63,576 nt of DNA, taken from Paenibacillus sediminis (GTDB lineage Bacteria > Bacillota > Bacilli > Paenibacillales > Paenibacillaceae). The stretch's first letter is position 1; each line of letters starts with the position of its first letter. The notes under the pieces are model-generated. The model was not told the DNA's origin. It did no database searches and saw only the letters and a program-made list of their open reading frames with translations. The DNA lies in the NCBI RefSeq assembly GCF_017873765.1, contig NZ_JAGGKP010000013.1, positions 1 to 63,576 of the forward strand. The letters run 5' to 3'. Below are positions 36,378 to 46,953 of the stretch, one piece after another. Position numbers and translations under genes: made by a program.

Positions 36378-39044
36378 ATGTCAGAGAATGTAAACCAACC
36401 GACATCAGAAATGCCTACCACGTATGATCCGAAAGCAGCGGAGCAGAAATGGTATAAATATTGGATGGATGGCGGATTTTTTAAAGCAGGCCGGATTCCG
36501 GAAGCTGAACCTTTCACCATTGTTATCCCCCCTCCTAACGTAACAGGGATGCTCCATATTGGGCATGCGCTTGATTTTACGCTGCAAGATATTTTGATCC
36601 GCACCAAACGTATGCAGGGTTATGATGCGCTTTGGCTCCCAGGATCTGATCACGCGGGTATTGCAACGCAAACAAAAGTAGAGCAGAAACTGCGCGAGGA
36701 AGGATTGTCTCGCTATGATTTAGGCCGTGAGAAATTTCTGGACAAAGTCTGGGAATGGAAGGAAAAATATGCGGCGAACATCCATGAACAGTGGGCTAAA
36801 ATGGGCTTCTCACTCGATTATTCTCGCGAACGCTTTACCCTGGATGAAGGGTTATCACGTGCAGTACGTGAAGTGTTTGTTAAACTGTATGAGAAGGGTC
36901 TTATTTACCGCGGTAAATATATTATTAACTGGGACCCAGCAGCTCGGACAGCTTTGTCGGACATTGAAGTGGAGTACAAGGAAGTACAAGGCCACCTTTA
37001 TCATTTGCAGTATCCGCTAAAAGACGGAAGCGGCCATATTACGGTTGCAACTACTCGCCCGGAAACGATGCTTGGCGATACAGCTGTTGCTGTCCATCCT
37101 GAGGATGAACGGTATAAACACCTTATCGGCAAAACACTCGTTCTGCCGTTTGTTAATCGCGAAATTCCGATTATCGCTGACGAGTACGTTGAGAAGGAAT
37201 TCGGCAGCGGCGCTGTGAAAATTACACCGGCGCATGATCCGAACGACTTCGAAGTAGGTCTGCGCCATAACTTGCCGCAAATTACGGTGATGGATGAGAA
37301 CGGTACGATGAATGCAGCCGCTGGTAAATACCAAGGGCTTGATCGCTTCGAATGCCGCAAACAAATCGTTAAAGACTTGCAAGAGATCGGTGTACTCATC
37401 AAAATTGAGGACCACTTGCATCAAGTAGGCCACAGTGAACGTACAGGTGCGGTTGTTGAGCCTTATCTATCCACACAATGGTTTGTACGCATGAAGCCGC
37501 TTGCTGAAAGAGCAATTGAAGCGCAAAAATCGGGTAAAGGTGTTAACTTCGTACCGGACCGCTTTGAGAAAATCTATTTACATTGGATTGAAAATGTACG
37601 CGACTGGTGTATTTCTAGACAGCTTTGGTGGGGTCACCGTATTCCTGCTTGGTACTGTGAGTCTTGCGGTGAACTTCATGTTGCACACGAAGCAGTAGAA
37701 GTATGCTCCAAATGCGGCAGCCACGATTTGAAACAGGATGAAGATGTTCTTGATACATGGTTCAGCTCCGCTCTTTGGCCGTTCTCTACACTCGGCTGGC
37801 CTGAAGAGACAGAGGACCTCAAACGCTTCTATCCGACAGATGTACTCGTAACAGGTTACGACATTATTTATTTCTGGGTTGCTCGTATGATCTTTACGGC
37901 GCTCGAATTTACGGGTGAAATACCGTTTAAAGATGTACTCATTCACGGACTAGTACGCGATAGTGAAGGACGCAAAATGTCGAAGTCGCTCGGCAATGGT
38001 GTCGATCCGATCGATGTAATCGAACAATACGGTGCAGATGCACTCCGTTATATGATTTCGACAAGCAGCACACCTGGTCAAGATTTGCGTTTCCGGTGGG
38101 AACGTGTTGAGCAAGCGCGTAACTTCGCAAACAAGATATGGAATGCATCGCGTTTTGCGCTCATGAACCTTGAAGGATTTACTTATGATGACATCGACAT
38201 CAGCGGTGATTTAGGAACAGCTGACCGCTGGATTTTACACCGTCTCAATGAGACTGCACGCGATATTACTCGTCTGATCGACTCCTATGAATTTGGGGAG
38301 ACAGGTCGTCTTCTATATAACTTTATTTGGGACGATCTTTGCGATTGGTATATCGAGTTTGCAAAATTGTCTCTTTATAGCGAAAATGCGGAAGCGAAGA
38401 AGAAAACGCAGTCGGTTCTTGCTTATGTGCTTGATCGTACACTGCGTATGATTCATCCGTTCATGCCTTTTATTTCGGAGGAAATTTGGCAGCATTTGCC
38501 GCATAAAGGCGATACGATTACACTTGCAGAATGGCCGAAATACGATGCTGCATTTGAAGCAGCGGATGCGGTAGCAGAAATGAATTTGTTGATGGATACA
38601 ATCCGTGCTGTTCGAAATATTCGTGCAGAAGTGAATGTACCGATGAGCAAGAAAATCGAACTGCTTGTGAAACCTGGCGATCAAGCTACGCTTGAAATTA
38701 TTACTCGCAACGAGAACTATATTCGCCGTTTCTGCAATACGTCGGAGTTCAAAGCGGCGCTTAATGTCGAAATACCTGATAAAGCGATGACGGCTGTTGT
38801 TACAGGAGCTGAGCTTTATTTACCATTATCGGGTTTAATCGATATTACCCAGGAAATTGCGCGGCTTGAAAAAGAGCTTCAGCATTTGAACGCTGAAGTT
38901 GAACGCATTGATAAAAAGCTAAGCAACGAAGGATTTGTTTCAAAAGCACCTGCGAAAGTGATCGAAGAAGAACGTGCTAAACATGCCGATTACTCGGAAA
39001 AACGGAGTAAAGTGCTCGCGCGAATTGAAGAATTAAAAGGTTAA
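36378..39044 (+). CDS. valS: Valyl-tRNA synthetase
   Basis: A class I aminoacyl-tRNA synthetase charging tRNA-Val, 888 residues. HIGH is at 60-63 ([10 protein letters not shown]) and KMSKS at 533-537. The editing (CP1) domain has [17 protein letters not shown] and [16 protein letters not shown]. Zinc-type cysteine pairs occur at CESCGELH and CSKCGSHD. The C-terminal coiled coil is [32 protein letters not shown] precedes the ATG. Expression is expected to be controlled by the T-box directly upstream. Confidence 0.98.
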   Translation: MSENVNQPTSEMPTTYDPKAAEQKWYKYWMDGGFFKAGRIPEAEPFTIVIPPPNVTGMLHIGHALDFTLQDILIRTKRMQGYDALWLPGSDHAGIATQTKVEQKLREEGLSRYDLGREKFLDKVWEWKEKYAANIHEQWAKMGFSLDYSRERFTLDEGLSRAVREVFVKLYEKGLIYRGKYIINWDPAARTALSDIEVEYKEVQGHLYHLQYPLKDGSGHITVATTRPETMLGDTAVAVHPEDERYKHLIGKTLVLPFVNREIPIIADEYVEKEFGSGAVKITPAHDPNDFEVGLRHNLPQITVMDENGTMNAAAGKYQGLDRFECRKQIVKDLQEIGVLIKIEDHLHQVGHSERTGAVVEPYLSTQWFVRMKPLAERAIEAQKSGKGVNFVPDRFEKIYLHWIENVRDWCISRQLWWGHRIPAWYCESCGELHVAHEAVEVCSKCGSHDLKQDEDVLDTWFSSALWPFSTLGWPEETEDLKRFYPTDVLVTGYDIIYFWVARMIFTALEFTGEIPFKDVLIHGLVRDSEGRKMSKSLGNGVDPIDVIEQYGADALRYMISTSSTPGQDLRFRWERVEQARNFANKIWNASRFALMNLEGFTYDDIDISGDLGTADRWILHRLNETARDITRLIDSYEFGETGRLLYNFIWDDLCDWYIEFAKLSLYSENAEAKKKTQSVLAYVLDRTLRMIHPFMPFISEEIWQHLPHKGDTITLAEWPKYDAAFEAADAVAEMNLLMDTIRAVRNIRAEVNVPMSKKIELLVKPGDQATLEIITRNENYIRRFCNTSEFKAALNVEIPDKAMTAVVTGAELYLPLSGLIDITQEIARLEKELQHLNAEVERIDKKLSNEGFVSKAPAKVIEEERAKHADYSEKRSKVLARIEELKG

Positions 39045-39052
39045 GTGTGACT

Positions 39053-39095
39053 TTTATCCTCCTAAGGTGTTATCCTTAGGAGGATAAACATGTAA
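39053..39095 (+). other. 15-bp hairpin enclosing a ribosome binding site, followed by AUG-UAA
   Basis: A perfect 15-bp stem (39053-39067 with 39074-39088) and a 6-nt loop. No T-run follows, so it is not a classical terminator. The right arm contains AGGAGG (39079-39084). Six bases later comes ATG (39090-39092) followed at once by TAA (39093-39095). It lies between valS and folC, 41 bp before the folC start. Confidence 0.6.
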
Positions 39096-39136
39096 CTTTA
39101 TGAATTCGGTAGAAAACAGACAAAGGGTGAAGAATC

Positions 39137-40513
39137 ATGTTGGAAGAGGAAGGAACTGCAGCCACGGCTCCCTTTCACAGTTATCAAGAAGCCGTGCAGT
39201 GGATTAACGGACTTATTCCTTTTGGAATTAGACCTGGATTGGACCGCATTCAATTGATGCTCGAAAAGCTCGGCAAGCCGCATCGTCGGCTCAAATTTAT
39301 TCATGTTGCTGGAACGAACGGGAAAGGTTCAACATGCGCCTTTTTAACAGAGGTTCTTATTAGGTCAGGCTATTCAGTAGGTACGTTTACTTCTCCGTAC
39401 ATAACGAAGTTTACAAACCGATTTCAATATAATGGGCAAGATATTCCTGAAGAAACACTGTTAGAGCTGTCTAATAGACTATACCCGCTTGTGGAGGAAC
39501 TGGCAGCTACGGAGCTTGGTTCTCCAACGATGTTCGAAGTGTCTACAGCACTAGCAATTCTTTATTATGCAGAAGTATGTTATCCCGATGTCGTAGTATG
39601 GGAGACTGGACTTGGGGGAAGGCTTGATGTTACCAATGTTGTGACGCCTATCGTCTCCATCATTACAAATGTAGGCTATGATCATACCGATATTTTAGGA
39701 GATACACTTACACAAATCGCGACTGAAAAAGCAGGAATCATTAAGCCAGGCGTGCCAGTAGTAAGCTGTGTTGAACAACCGGAAGCGATCGCGGTTATTA
39801 AAGAGACTGCGAAGCGCAGAAATTCTAGCCTTTATTTACTTGGTGAACAGTTCAAAATAGAACGGCGTACAGTCAACATGGAGGGTCAATCGTTTCGATT
39901 CTCGGGACCGTTTGGCGAGCGTGATTTAGAAATATCACTTCAAGGTGAACATCAATGTAAAAATGCTGCAGGGGCAATGATGGCTCTCGAAGTTTTAAGA
40001 CAGTATATGGCTTTCTTGCTTGATCCCGAAGATGTTCTAGAAGGATTTCGCCGAACGTTCTGGGCAGGTCGCCTTGAGCGAGTGTCGGAGAATCCGCGAA
40101 TTCTTATTGATGGTGCGCATAATCCAGAGGGTGCCGAGACGCTCGCTAAAAGCATCCAGGAAATATACAGCTACCGCAAGTTGAATTTAATGATGGGGAT
40201 GCTCTCTAACAAGCATCATGAGTCATATTTGCAGCATATACTACCAATAGTGGATACGCTTATCCTTACCGAGCCCGATTTTCGTAAAAAAATGGACGCA
40301 GGGCATTTACTAGACATCGTAGAGCAACTTCGGCAGAAATATGCGAAACCAAATTTAGAAATAATCGTTGAACCGGACTGGAGAGCGGCACTTGAAGTGC
40401 TGAAGTCACGGACGGAAGCGGAGGATCTTGGGGTCGTTTCCGGTACGCTTTATTTAATTGCAGACGTACGTTCGACCCTTCTGTATCAGACCGATTCTGA
40501 AAAAGGTTGGTGA
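39137..40513 (+). CDS. folC: Folylpolyglutamate synthase / dihydrofolate synthase
   Basis: A Mur-ligase-like enzyme that adds glutamates to folates. The P-loop is HVAGTNGKGST (about residues 54-64). Other motifs are SPYITKFTNRFQYNG, VWETGLGGRLDVTNV and the C-terminal LIDGAHNPEGAETLA. The 458-residue length is slightly above Bacillus FolC because of an N-terminal extension. AAAGGGTGAAG precedes the ATG. In B. subtilis folC also follows valS. Confidence 0.96.
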   Translation: MLEEEGTAATAPFHSYQEAVQWINGLIPFGIRPGLDRIQLMLEKLGKPHRRLKFIHVAGTNGKGSTCAFLTEVLIRSGYSVGTFTSPYITKFTNRFQYNGQDIPEETLLELSNRLYPLVEELAATELGSPTMFEVSTALAILYYAEVCYPDVVVWETGLGGRLDVTNVVTPIVSIITNVGYDHTDILGDTLTQIATEKAGIIKPGVPVVSCVEQPEAIAVIKETAKRRNSSLYLLGEQFKIERRTVNMEGQSFRFSGPFGERDLEISLQGEHQCKNAAGAMMALEVLRQYMAFLLDPEDVLEGFRRTFWAGRLERVSENPRILIDGAHNPEGAETLAKSIQEIYSYRKLNLMMGMLSNKHHESYLQHILPIVDTLILTEPDFRKKMDAGHLLDIVEQLRQKYAKPNLEIIVEPDWRAALEVLKSRTEAEDLGVVSGTLYLIADVRSTLLYQTDSEKGW

Positions 40514-40519
40514 GGATTT

Positions 40520-41905
40520 TTGAATACATCAAAACAACATGTACATTTTATCGGTATCGGTGGCTATGGGATGAGCGCCATCGCTAGAGTTATGTTAGAA
40601 ATGGGATATACAGTAACTGGATCAGATGTTGCTGCCCAAGAGCTTACAGAGAAGCTGGCTGCAAAAGGAGCCAAAATTTATATCGGTCATACAGCCGAGC
40701 ATGTGCACGGCGCAGATCTTGTTGTATACTCGACTGCGCTGCCTAAAGATAATGTAGAACGAGTTGTAGCGGAACAACTGAACATTCCAATTCTTCATCG
40801 TTCTCAAATGTTAGCACGATTACTTAATGAACGATTGGGCGTAGCAGTAGCAGGTGCCCACGGGAAAACGACAACATCATCGATGATCGCCTTAGTTATG
40901 GAAGAATGCGGCATCGATCCTACCTATATTATCGGTGGGGAAATTATGAACATCGGTACTAACGCAAAAGCAGGGAAAGGGAAATATGTTGTAGCGGAGG
41001 CCGACGAAAGTGACGGTTCGTTCCTGCAATATCATCCTTCCTTAGCGGTAGTTACGAATATTGAGGCTGACCATCTTGAAAATTATGGCGGCGACTTCAA
41101 TCAACTGAAGCAAGCCTACGTGCAATTTTTAAATCAAGTGAAGTCTGACGGTAAAGCGGTTGTATGTGCTGATGACGATAATGTCCAAGCAATATTGCCG
41201 CAAGTGCAAAGCCATGTCATTACTTATGGGCTTCAGGCTAACGCAGATTACAGAGCTTCAAATATTGAACTGGGCGATCGTAAAGTATCGTTTACAATGC
41301 ACCATCACAATGAACAATTGGGAACGATTGAATTGTCCGTTCCAGGCAAACACAATGTATATAATGCAATGGCTACTGTCATTGTTTGCCTAGAAGCAGG
41401 CATTCCGTTCCAAGAAATTGCTGGTGCTATTAAGCACTTTAGTGGTGCTAAGCGCCGTTTTCAAGTACTTGGAGAGATCAACGATATATTGGTCATTGAT
41501 GATTACGCACATCATCCTACGGAAATTCAAGCAACTATAAGCGCTGCTAAGGCAACGGGCAAACGTATTATTGCGGTGTTCCAGCCTCAGCGTTATACTC
41601 GTACCTTTTTCTTGCTTGATGCTTTCAGCCGAGCTTTCGGTGAAGCGGATGAAGTGATCATCACGGACATCTACTCACCAGCTGGTGAAAAGCAAATTGA
41701 GGGTGTTCACTCTTCCAGGCTTGCCCAATTGATTGTTCAGAACAGCAATGCACACGCTCGTTATATACCAACGAAAGAAGAGGTTTTCGAAGACTTAATT
41801 GAACGCGTAAAACCGGGTGACTTGGTATTAACAATGGGTGCAGGAGATATTTATAAGGTTGGCTATCAACTTGCGAATCGTCTGCGCGCTGCGGAGAACG
41901 TATAA
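40520..41905 (+). CDS. murC: UDP-N-acetylmuramate-L-alanine ligase
   Basis: It adds L-alanine to UDP-MurNAc in peptidoglycan precursor synthesis. The N-terminal Rossmann motif is [16 protein letters not shown], the ATP-binding P-loop is GAHGKTTT at 112-119, and [12 protein letters not shown] and [11 protein letters not shown] lie in the C-terminal domain. The 461-residue length is normal. The TTG start at 40520 has GGTGAGG upstream, 6 bp after folC. Its place between folC and spoIIB differs from B. subtilis, which has comC in that interval. Confidence 0.96.
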   Translation: MNTSKQHVHFIGIGGYGMSAIARVMLEMGYTVTGSDVAAQELTEKLAAKGAKIYIGHTAEHVHGADLVVYSTALPKDNVERVVAEQLNIPILHRSQMLARLLNERLGVAVAGAHGKTTTSSMIALVMEECGIDPTYIIGGEIMNIGTNAKAGKGKYVVAEADESDGSFLQYHPSLAVVTNIEADHLENYGGDFNQLKQAYVQFLNQVKSDGKAVVCADDDNVQAILPQVQSHVITYGLQANADYRASNIELGDRKVSFTMHHHNEQLGTIELSVPGKHNVYNAMATVIVCLEAGIPFQEIAGAIKHFSGAKRRFQVLGEINDILVIDDYAHHPTEIQATISAAKATGKRIIAVFQPQRYTRTFFLLDAFSRAFGEADEVIITDIYSPAGEKQIEGVHSSRLAQLIVQNSNAHARYIPTKEEVFEDLIERVKPGDLVLTMGAGDIYKVGYQLANRLRAAENV

Positions 41906-41921
41906 CACGCTGACCATACAA

Positions 41922-41969
41922 AACACGCTTTTCAAAGCCTTAATGGTAGGCTGAGAGAAGCGTGTTTTT
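41922..41969 (+). terminator. Terminator of folC-murC
   Basis: Outer stem AACACGCTT (41922-41930) / AAGCGTGTT (41959-41967), inner AGCCT/AGGCT, then a T-rich tail. Confidence 0.85.
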
Positions 41970-42057
41970 ATTTTACCGGGCGGAATCTGATTAACATATC
42001 TATTTCAAATCTATCATATACGTAAATATAGAAGAAAGGACAAGGAGCGTGTAAGCA

Positions 42058-43248
42058 GTGAATAAAGCGAGAATGACCTTTAGGTTTGGTAATGAATCAG
42101 GCCCAGTCCAAGCAGAAGAGATGTCTCAGGAAAAAAATCAGTCATTAAGTGATCCTTCCTCTCCAGCATTATTACATTCTAGATCGATTGATCTATATGA
42201 AGGCTGGAGCGATCCTTTTGAACAGCATAGCGAATATCAGTACTACAGTGAACCTTCTTCCGATAAAGATGTTAATCATTCTGATGAAATATGCACTGAG
42301 ACGGTACGTTCTCCACAGCAGTATGACTGGGATAGTGAAAGCGATCGCCCTGACATGGTTGATCTGACACATCATGCAGACGATGTGTCGATCTCTTATC
42401 GCTCCTCTCGCCCTCCATCTTGGTGGAAAGTATTTGGCTCAGTAATAGGCGCGATTTTCACTGGAGCTCTGTTTGGATTTGTCGTGCTCTCGCTCTTTAA
42501 TGGAGAGGTGCAGGTACCTGCACCTAAGCCAGTGTCTTCAGTAACTCCAAACGGTGAAAGCAACAATTCTGCTGTAACGTCAGCAGATAAGCAAGGTTCA
42601 GCATTAGAGGCAAGCACAGGGGTTGCTGCGAAAATTCCAGTTGATGTGCAGGCACAGTCATTCTATATGCTGCAGTATGGTGTGTTTAGCAATGAGAAGG
42701 GCGTTAGTCAAGCGAAGGAAGATCTTGCCAATGAGGGAGTTGCGGCCCAGAATGACCTGAATAATGAAAACAGAGTTTATGCAGGTGTCGCGCCGGACCG
42801 TGAACAGGCAAAGCTGCTTAGCAGTCAATTGCAAACCCAAGGAGTAAGTTTATATGTACGCGAAATTCAAATCCCTGAAATAAAAGAAGCTCAGTTTAGC
42901 GGCGAAGCTGATACGTTTAATTCATTTTTCACAGAAAGTGCTGATCTTGTAAATGTACTGAGCCGTACTTCCGCTTCATTACTTGCTGAAAATACACCCA
43001 AACCTTTGGCCAGCAGTATGATGAATGAAATTGTGAATAAGCATCAGAAATGGACAGAAACGGTTAATTTGTGGCAGCAAGGACTTTCACAGCAGCAAAG
43101 GGAAGCAGGAAAACTCATGGAGAAAGCGATGAACAGTGCGGTAACATCGATCACTGAATTTAATAAAAACAGTTCCAAGGCGCATCTGTGGGAAGTGCAA
43201 AATGCTATGATGCAGTATATATTGCAAGAAAAAAAGGCGTTTGAATAA
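42058..43248 (+). CDS. spoIIB: SpoIIB-like SPOR-domain membrane protein
   Basis: Predicted to help septal peptidoglycan dissolution at the start of engulfment. The 396-residue protein has a long polar cytoplasmic N terminus (1-120), one transmembrane segment (about 125-147, VFGSVIGAIFTGALFGFVVL), a linker, and a SPOR-type domain (about 200-275, FYMLQYGVFSNEKGVSQAKEDL). A helical C-terminal region follows. Identification rests on this architecture plus the location just upstream of maf, as in B. subtilis. The GTG start has AAGGAG 10 nt upstream. Confidence 0.82.
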   Translation: MNKARMTFRFGNESGPVQAEEMSQEKNQSLSDPSSPALLHSRSIDLYEGWSDPFEQHSEYQYYSEPSSDKDVNHSDEICTETVRSPQQYDWDSESDRPDMVDLTHHADDVSISYRSSRPPSWWKVFGSVIGAIFTGALFGFVVLSLFNGEVQVPAPKPVSSVTPNGESNNSAVTSADKQGSALEASTGVAAKIPVDVQAQSFYMLQYGVFSNEKGVSQAKEDLANEGVAAQNDLNNENRVYAGVAPDREQAKLLSSQLQTQGVSLYVREIQIPEIKEAQFSGEADTFNSFFTESADLVNVLSRTSASLLAENTPKPLASSMMNEIVNKHQKWTETVNLWQQGLSQQQREAGKLMEKAMNSAVTSITEFNKNSSKAHLWEVQNAMMQYILQEKKAFE

Positions 43249-43270
43249 ACAATATAGGGATATATTGAGA

Positions 43271-43314
43271 AAATCCGACAAGAAACTGGGAATAGTTGCC
43301 CTTGTCGGATTTTT
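43271..43314 (+). terminator. Terminator of spoIIB
   Basis: A 12-bp stem AAATCCGACAAG (43271-43282) / CTTGTCGGATTT (43301-43312) followed by TTG and further T. Confidence 0.85.
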
Positions 43315-43321
43315 GTTTGTG

Positions 43322-43348
43322 TTGACAGCAAAATACCCGTATAATAAT
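43322..43348 (+). promoter_or_regulatory. Promoter of the DUF4321-maf unit
   Basis: A perfect -35 TTGACA (43322-43327). The best -10 is AATAAT (43343-43348) at 15 bp. TATAAT at 43340 is too close (12 bp). Probably a SigA promoter with unusual spacing. Confidence 0.5.
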
Positions 43349-43381
43349 TAGGGTGTCAAAAAATGGCGAGGGAAGAGAAGG

Positions 43382-43624
43382 ATGAAGAAAAACGCTGGTA
43401 TTCTCGTATTATTTTTGTTGATTGGTTGGCTGTTAGGCGCTTGGATTGCAAAGCTGCTTGAGCCTGTATCAGCCTTGTCTTTTCTTACTGCATCAACGAT
43501 GATCGAATGGTCACCGGCAGCAAAATTAGACATCATCAACTATGATATTGTCATTCAATTCAAGATGAGCTTGCTAAGTATTATCGGGATGATTACATCC
43601 ATCTGGCTATACCGCAGGCTGTAA
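43382..43624 (+). CDS. DUF4321-type small membrane protein
   Basis: An 80-residue protein with two transmembrane helices (residues about 5-24, GILVLFLLIGWLLGAWIAKL, and 60-77, MSLLSIIGMITSIWLYRR) and a short loop between. It resembles the DUF4321 family found next to maf in many Firmicutes; its role is unknown. GAGGGAAGAG precedes the ATG. It lies 22 bp before maf and is likely co-transcribed with it. Confidence 0.8.
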   Translation: MKKNAGILVLFLLIGWLLGAWIAKLLEPVSALSFLTASTMIEWSPAAKLDIINYDIVIQFKMSLLSIIGMITSIWLYRRL

Positions 43625-43646
43625 CTAGACAAAAGGAGACGTCCTC

Positions 43647-44249
43647 TTGGAAATGAAACCATTAAACCAGCTCATATTAGCATCTACTTCACCTCGAAGA
43701 CAGGAGCTTATTGCTTCTCTGCAAATACCTTTTACCATTGTGCCGAGTCATGTCGATGAAGACACGCCTTCAGACTGGACGCCTGAACAGGTCGTGCGAG
43801 GGCTTGCCTTGCGCAAGGCACAAGCGGTATTTGATCAGCTCAAGGGAGATAGACCTGAAGCGGTTATTGTCGGCAGTGATACGATCGTCGAACTTGACGG
43901 CCGAATATTGGGCAAACCCAAGGATGACAATGAAGCTGTTTCCATGCTGACTTCATTACAAGGACGAACACATAGGGTGTTTACAGGAGTTGCTTGCATT
44001 CACGGTGTGACAGGTGACACGTTAGTAGAGCACCGTGTAACTTCCGTGACAATGAAGCCATTGTCACATTCAAAAATTGTTTCTTATGTGAAAAGCGGAG
44101 AACCGCGTGATAAAGCGGGTGCATATGCCATTCAGGGACTTGGCGCGACAATCGTTGAATCGATTGAGGGTTGTTACTTCAATGTTGTCGGCTTGCCAAT
44201 TTCACTGCTAACGGATATGCTTGAAAAGTTTGGGGTACAGGTCCTGTAA
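43647..44249 (+). CDS. maf: Maf-family nucleoside triphosphate pyrophosphatase
   Basis: The family hydrolyses dTTP/UTP and modified nucleotides; B. subtilis Maf also affects septation. The signature LASTSPRRQELI is near the N terminus, with VGSDTIVELDGRILGKP and AYAIQGLGA typical of the dTTP/UTP subgroup. The 200-residue length is normal. TTG 43647 has AAAAGGAG with 8-nt spacing; ATG 43653 is the alternative. It is followed 27 bp later by radC. Confidence 0.95.
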   Translation: MEMKPLNQLILASTSPRRQELIASLQIPFTIVPSHVDEDTPSDWTPEQVVRGLALRKAQAVFDQLKGDRPEAVIVGSDTIVELDGRILGKPKDDNEAVSMLTSLQGRTHRVFTGVACIHGVTGDTLVEHRVTSVTMKPLSHSKIVSYVKSGEPRDKAGAYAIQGLGATIVESIEGCYFNVVGLPISLLTDMLEKFGVQVL

Positions 44250-44276
44250 CGTATTTCAGGGGAAAGAGGGTAATTT

Positions 44277-44966
44277 ATGGAGTCGCCTAATTATTTAATA
44301 CGCGATATCCCCCATGAAGAACGACCTAGAGAGCGGATGATGCAGTATGGGGCGAGTGCGCTCAGCCATGCCGAATTGTTAGCCATTTTACTGCGGACAG
44401 GCACGCATCAGGAATCAGCAGTTCATGTAGCCCACCGAATTTTGAATCAAATAGGCAGCATTCGAGGCCTTGTTGATTTAAGCATTGAAGAATTAATTCA
44501 AATCAAAGGAATAGGTACTGCTAAAGCTGTGCAGCTTAAGGCTGGCATTGAACTTGGACAACGTCTTGCTCGGACAAGACGCGAAGAGGCGAAGACGATA
44601 AGGAGTCCGCATGATGCCGCTGAAGTGCTGATGGAGCAGCTTCGTTATTTGAAAAAGGAACATTTCGTCTGTTTATTTTTGAACACGAAAAACCATATCA
44701 TTGCTCAAGAGACGCTTTCCATTGGCAGTCTGAACGCTTCAATTGTTCACCCTCGCGAGGTGTTCAGAGCAGCTATTAAGTGCAGCAGCGCATCTGTTGT
44801 CTGTGCTCATAACCATCCCAGTGGAGATCCAGCGCCGAGTCCGGAAGATATTCAATTGACCCGCAGATTAGCGGAAGCAGGGAATATTGTCGGAATTGAT
44901 ATACTGGATCATATTATTATTGGTGATGGGGGATTCGTCAGTTTGAAGGAGCAAGGTTATCTATAA
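44277..44966 (+). CDS. radC: RadC-family JAMM protein
   Basis: A conserved protein once linked to DNA repair; its biochemical role is not settled. The N-terminal helix-hairpin-helix region includes IEELIQIKGIGTAKAVQLKAGIE. The C-terminal JAMM/MPN+ motif is HNHPSGDPAPSPED, with the metal-binding His-x-His and Asp. The 229-residue length is standard. GGAAAGAGG precedes the ATG. In the maf-radC-mreB order shared with B. subtilis. Confidence 0.95.
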   Translation: MESPNYLIRDIPHEERPRERMMQYGASALSHAELLAILLRTGTHQESAVHVAHRILNQIGSIRGLVDLSIEELIQIKGIGTAKAVQLKAGIELGQRLARTRREEAKTIRSPHDAAEVLMEQLRYLKKEHFVCLFLNTKNHIIAQETLSIGSLNASIVHPREVFRAAIKCSSASVVCAHNHPSGDPAPSPEDIQLTRRLAEAGNIVGIDILDHIIIGDGGFVSLKEQGYL

Positions 44967-45008
44967 TATAATAAGCTAGATTGAGGAGAAAGAAAGGGAG
45001 ATTTCAGC

Positions 45009-46043
45009 ATGTTAGGTGGCTTTACAAAAGACTTAGGGATTGATCTTGGAACAGCGAATACGTTAGTTTTCGTTCGCGGAAAAGGAATTGTCGTCAGAGA
45101 ACCATCCGTGGTTGCTTTGCGCACAGATACAAAAACGATTGAAGCCGTTGGTGAGTCCGCTAAAAAAATGATCGGCCGTACGCCAGGCAATATTCAGGCT
45201 ATTCGCCCGATGAAAGATGGTGTTATTGCCGATTTTGATACGACTGCAACAATGTTAAAATATTTTATTCGCCAAGCGCAAAAACAACGTTCTATGTTCC
45301 CGCGCCATCCGAATGTTATGGTATGCGTACCATCTGGGATTACAGCGGTAGAACAGCGTGCTGTCGAAGATGCAACAAGACAAGCAGGTGCTCGTGAAGC
45401 TTATACGATTGAAGAACCATTCGCTGCGGCGATCGGTGCTGATTTGCCGGTTTGGGAACCGACAGGAAGCATGGTTGTAGATATCGGTGGAGGTACAACA
45501 GAGGTTGCGGTTATCTCGCTTGGCGGTATTGTAACTAGTCGTTCTGTTCGCGTTGCCGGAGATGAAATGGATGAATCCATCATTCAATATATTAAGCGTC
45601 AATATAACTTGATGGTCGGTGAAAGAACTGCAGAGCTTCTTAAAATGGAAATTGGTTCGGCAATGCCCCTTGATCAAGTACAAACCATGGAAATTCGTGG
45701 ACGGGATCTAGTGACAGGATTGCCTAAGACAATTACGATTACTTCTGATGAAATTACTGAAGCTTTGACAGATACGGTTAATGCAATTGTTGAAGCAGTG
45801 AAAGTAACGCTTGAGAAATGTCCGCCAGAACTTGCAGCTGACATCATGGACCGCGGCATTGTGCTTACAGGAGGCGGAGCCCTGCTTCGTAACTTAGACA
45901 AGCTGCTTGCGAATGAAACTGGTATGCCAGTTGTCGTTGCTGAAAATCCGCTAGATTGCGTAGCTATTGGAACAGGCAGAGCTCTCGAAAATATTCACCT
46001 GTTTAAAAACAGAAGCAGTTCAGCTATGCGCTCTAAACGTTAA
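45009..46043 (+). CDS. mreB: Rod shape-determining protein MreB
   Basis: An actin-like ATPase that polymerises under the membrane and guides the elongation cell-wall machinery. Phosphate-binding motifs are [15 protein letters not shown] (near residue 10) and [18 protein letters not shown], and the adenosine motif is [15 protein letters not shown]. The 344-residue length is standard. GAAAGGGAG precedes the ATG. First of the mreBCD group. Confidence 0.98.
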   Translation: MLGGFTKDLGIDLGTANTLVFVRGKGIVVREPSVVALRTDTKTIEAVGESAKKMIGRTPGNIQAIRPMKDGVIADFDTTATMLKYFIRQAQKQRSMFPRHPNVMVCVPSGITAVEQRAVEDATRQAGAREAYTIEEPFAAAIGADLPVWEPTGSMVVDIGGGTTEVAVISLGGIVTSRSVRVAGDEMDESIIQYIKRQYNLMVGERTAELLKMEIGSAMPLDQVQTMEIRGRDLVTGLPKTITITSDEITEALTDTVNAIVEAVKVTLEKCPPELAADIMDRGIVLTGGGALLRNLDKLLANETGMPVVVAENPLDCVAIGTGRALENIHLFKNRSSSAMRSKR

Positions 46044-46077
46044 TTTTACATTCGGATACAAAAGTTAAGGTTAGAGG

Positions 46078-46953
46078 GTGTTGGAACTGTTTAAGCTGCT
46101 TGGCAATAAAAGATTATTTATTTTGCTGATGGGACTCGTGTTGTTCATCGGATTAATGGGTTTTACGATTGGTCCTAGAACGACTTTGAGTTGGCCGGAA
46201 AAGTTCACCCGGGACACGATCGGTTTCGTGCAATATGTCTTTTACAGGCCCGCTGGCTATATAGCGGGCTTCTTTGAAGACATAAGCACCTTGCGCTCAT
46301 TATATGAAGAGAATGAACAATTAAAAACGGCTTTGGCTCACTATACTCGTGACAAAGCTAAATACAATTACATTGAGCAAGAGAATGAACGGCTCAAGAA
46401 TGATCTTCATTTTACAGAAGAACAGCGTAATAAATATAATTATGAATATCGTATAGCTCAAGTTGTCAGTGTTAATAATGATCCGAACAACCGTACACTC
46501 GTCATTGATCTTGGCGCGCGAGATGGCGTGAAGCAGAATATGTCTGTTACGTCTGCTGAAGGTTTGGTAGGTATTGTTAGTCAAGTGAGTAATTTTACTT
46601 CCACTGTAAAACTGTTAACCTCGATGGATGCTAAAGATCCGAATTCCAAAGCCATTGCTGCAACAGCTTTAGGAAAAGAAAATGATAGCTTTGGAATGAT
46701 CGAAAGCTATGATCAGGCAAGCGGAACATTCATTATGACCAAAATAAAAGAGACCGATCCTCTTCAAAAAGGAGACACGATCGTATCATCAGGTATTGGC
46801 GGAGTTTTCCCAAGAGGGATGGTTATAGGAACGGTCGTGAGCAGACAGGTTGGCGACTTTGGTCTAACGAATACGGCGCAAATTAAGCCAGCTGCTGATT
46901 TCTCCGATTGGAAGGAACTGTTTGTGGTGTTCACACCGGAGGTTAAAGAGTAA
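46078..46953 (+). CDS. mreC: Rod shape-determining protein MreC
   Basis: A bitopic membrane protein of the elongasome. One N-terminal transmembrane helix (about residues 13-30, FILLMGLVLFIGLMGFTIG), a coiled coil (LRSLYEENEQLKTALAHYTRDK and on), then the extracytoplasmic beta-barrel domain (VVSVNNDPNNRTLVIDLGARDGVKQNM; KGDTIVSSGIGGVFPRGMVIG). The start is GTG 46078 or TTG 46081; the ribosome binding site is modest (AAGG, AGAGGG). Its stop overlaps the mreD ATG by one base. Confidence 0.95.
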   Translation: MLELFKLLGNKRLFILLMGLVLFIGLMGFTIGPRTTLSWPEKFTRDTIGFVQYVFYRPAGYIAGFFEDISTLRSLYEENEQLKTALAHYTRDKAKYNYIEQENERLKNDLHFTEEQRNKYNYEYRIAQVVSVNNDPNNRTLVIDLGARDGVKQNMSVTSAEGLVGIVSQVSNFTSTVKLLTSMDAKDPNSKAIAATALGKENDSFGMIESYDQASGTFIMTKIKETDPLQKGDTIVSSGIGGVFPRGMVIGTVVSRQVGDFGLTNTAQIKPAADFSDWKELFVVFTPEVKE

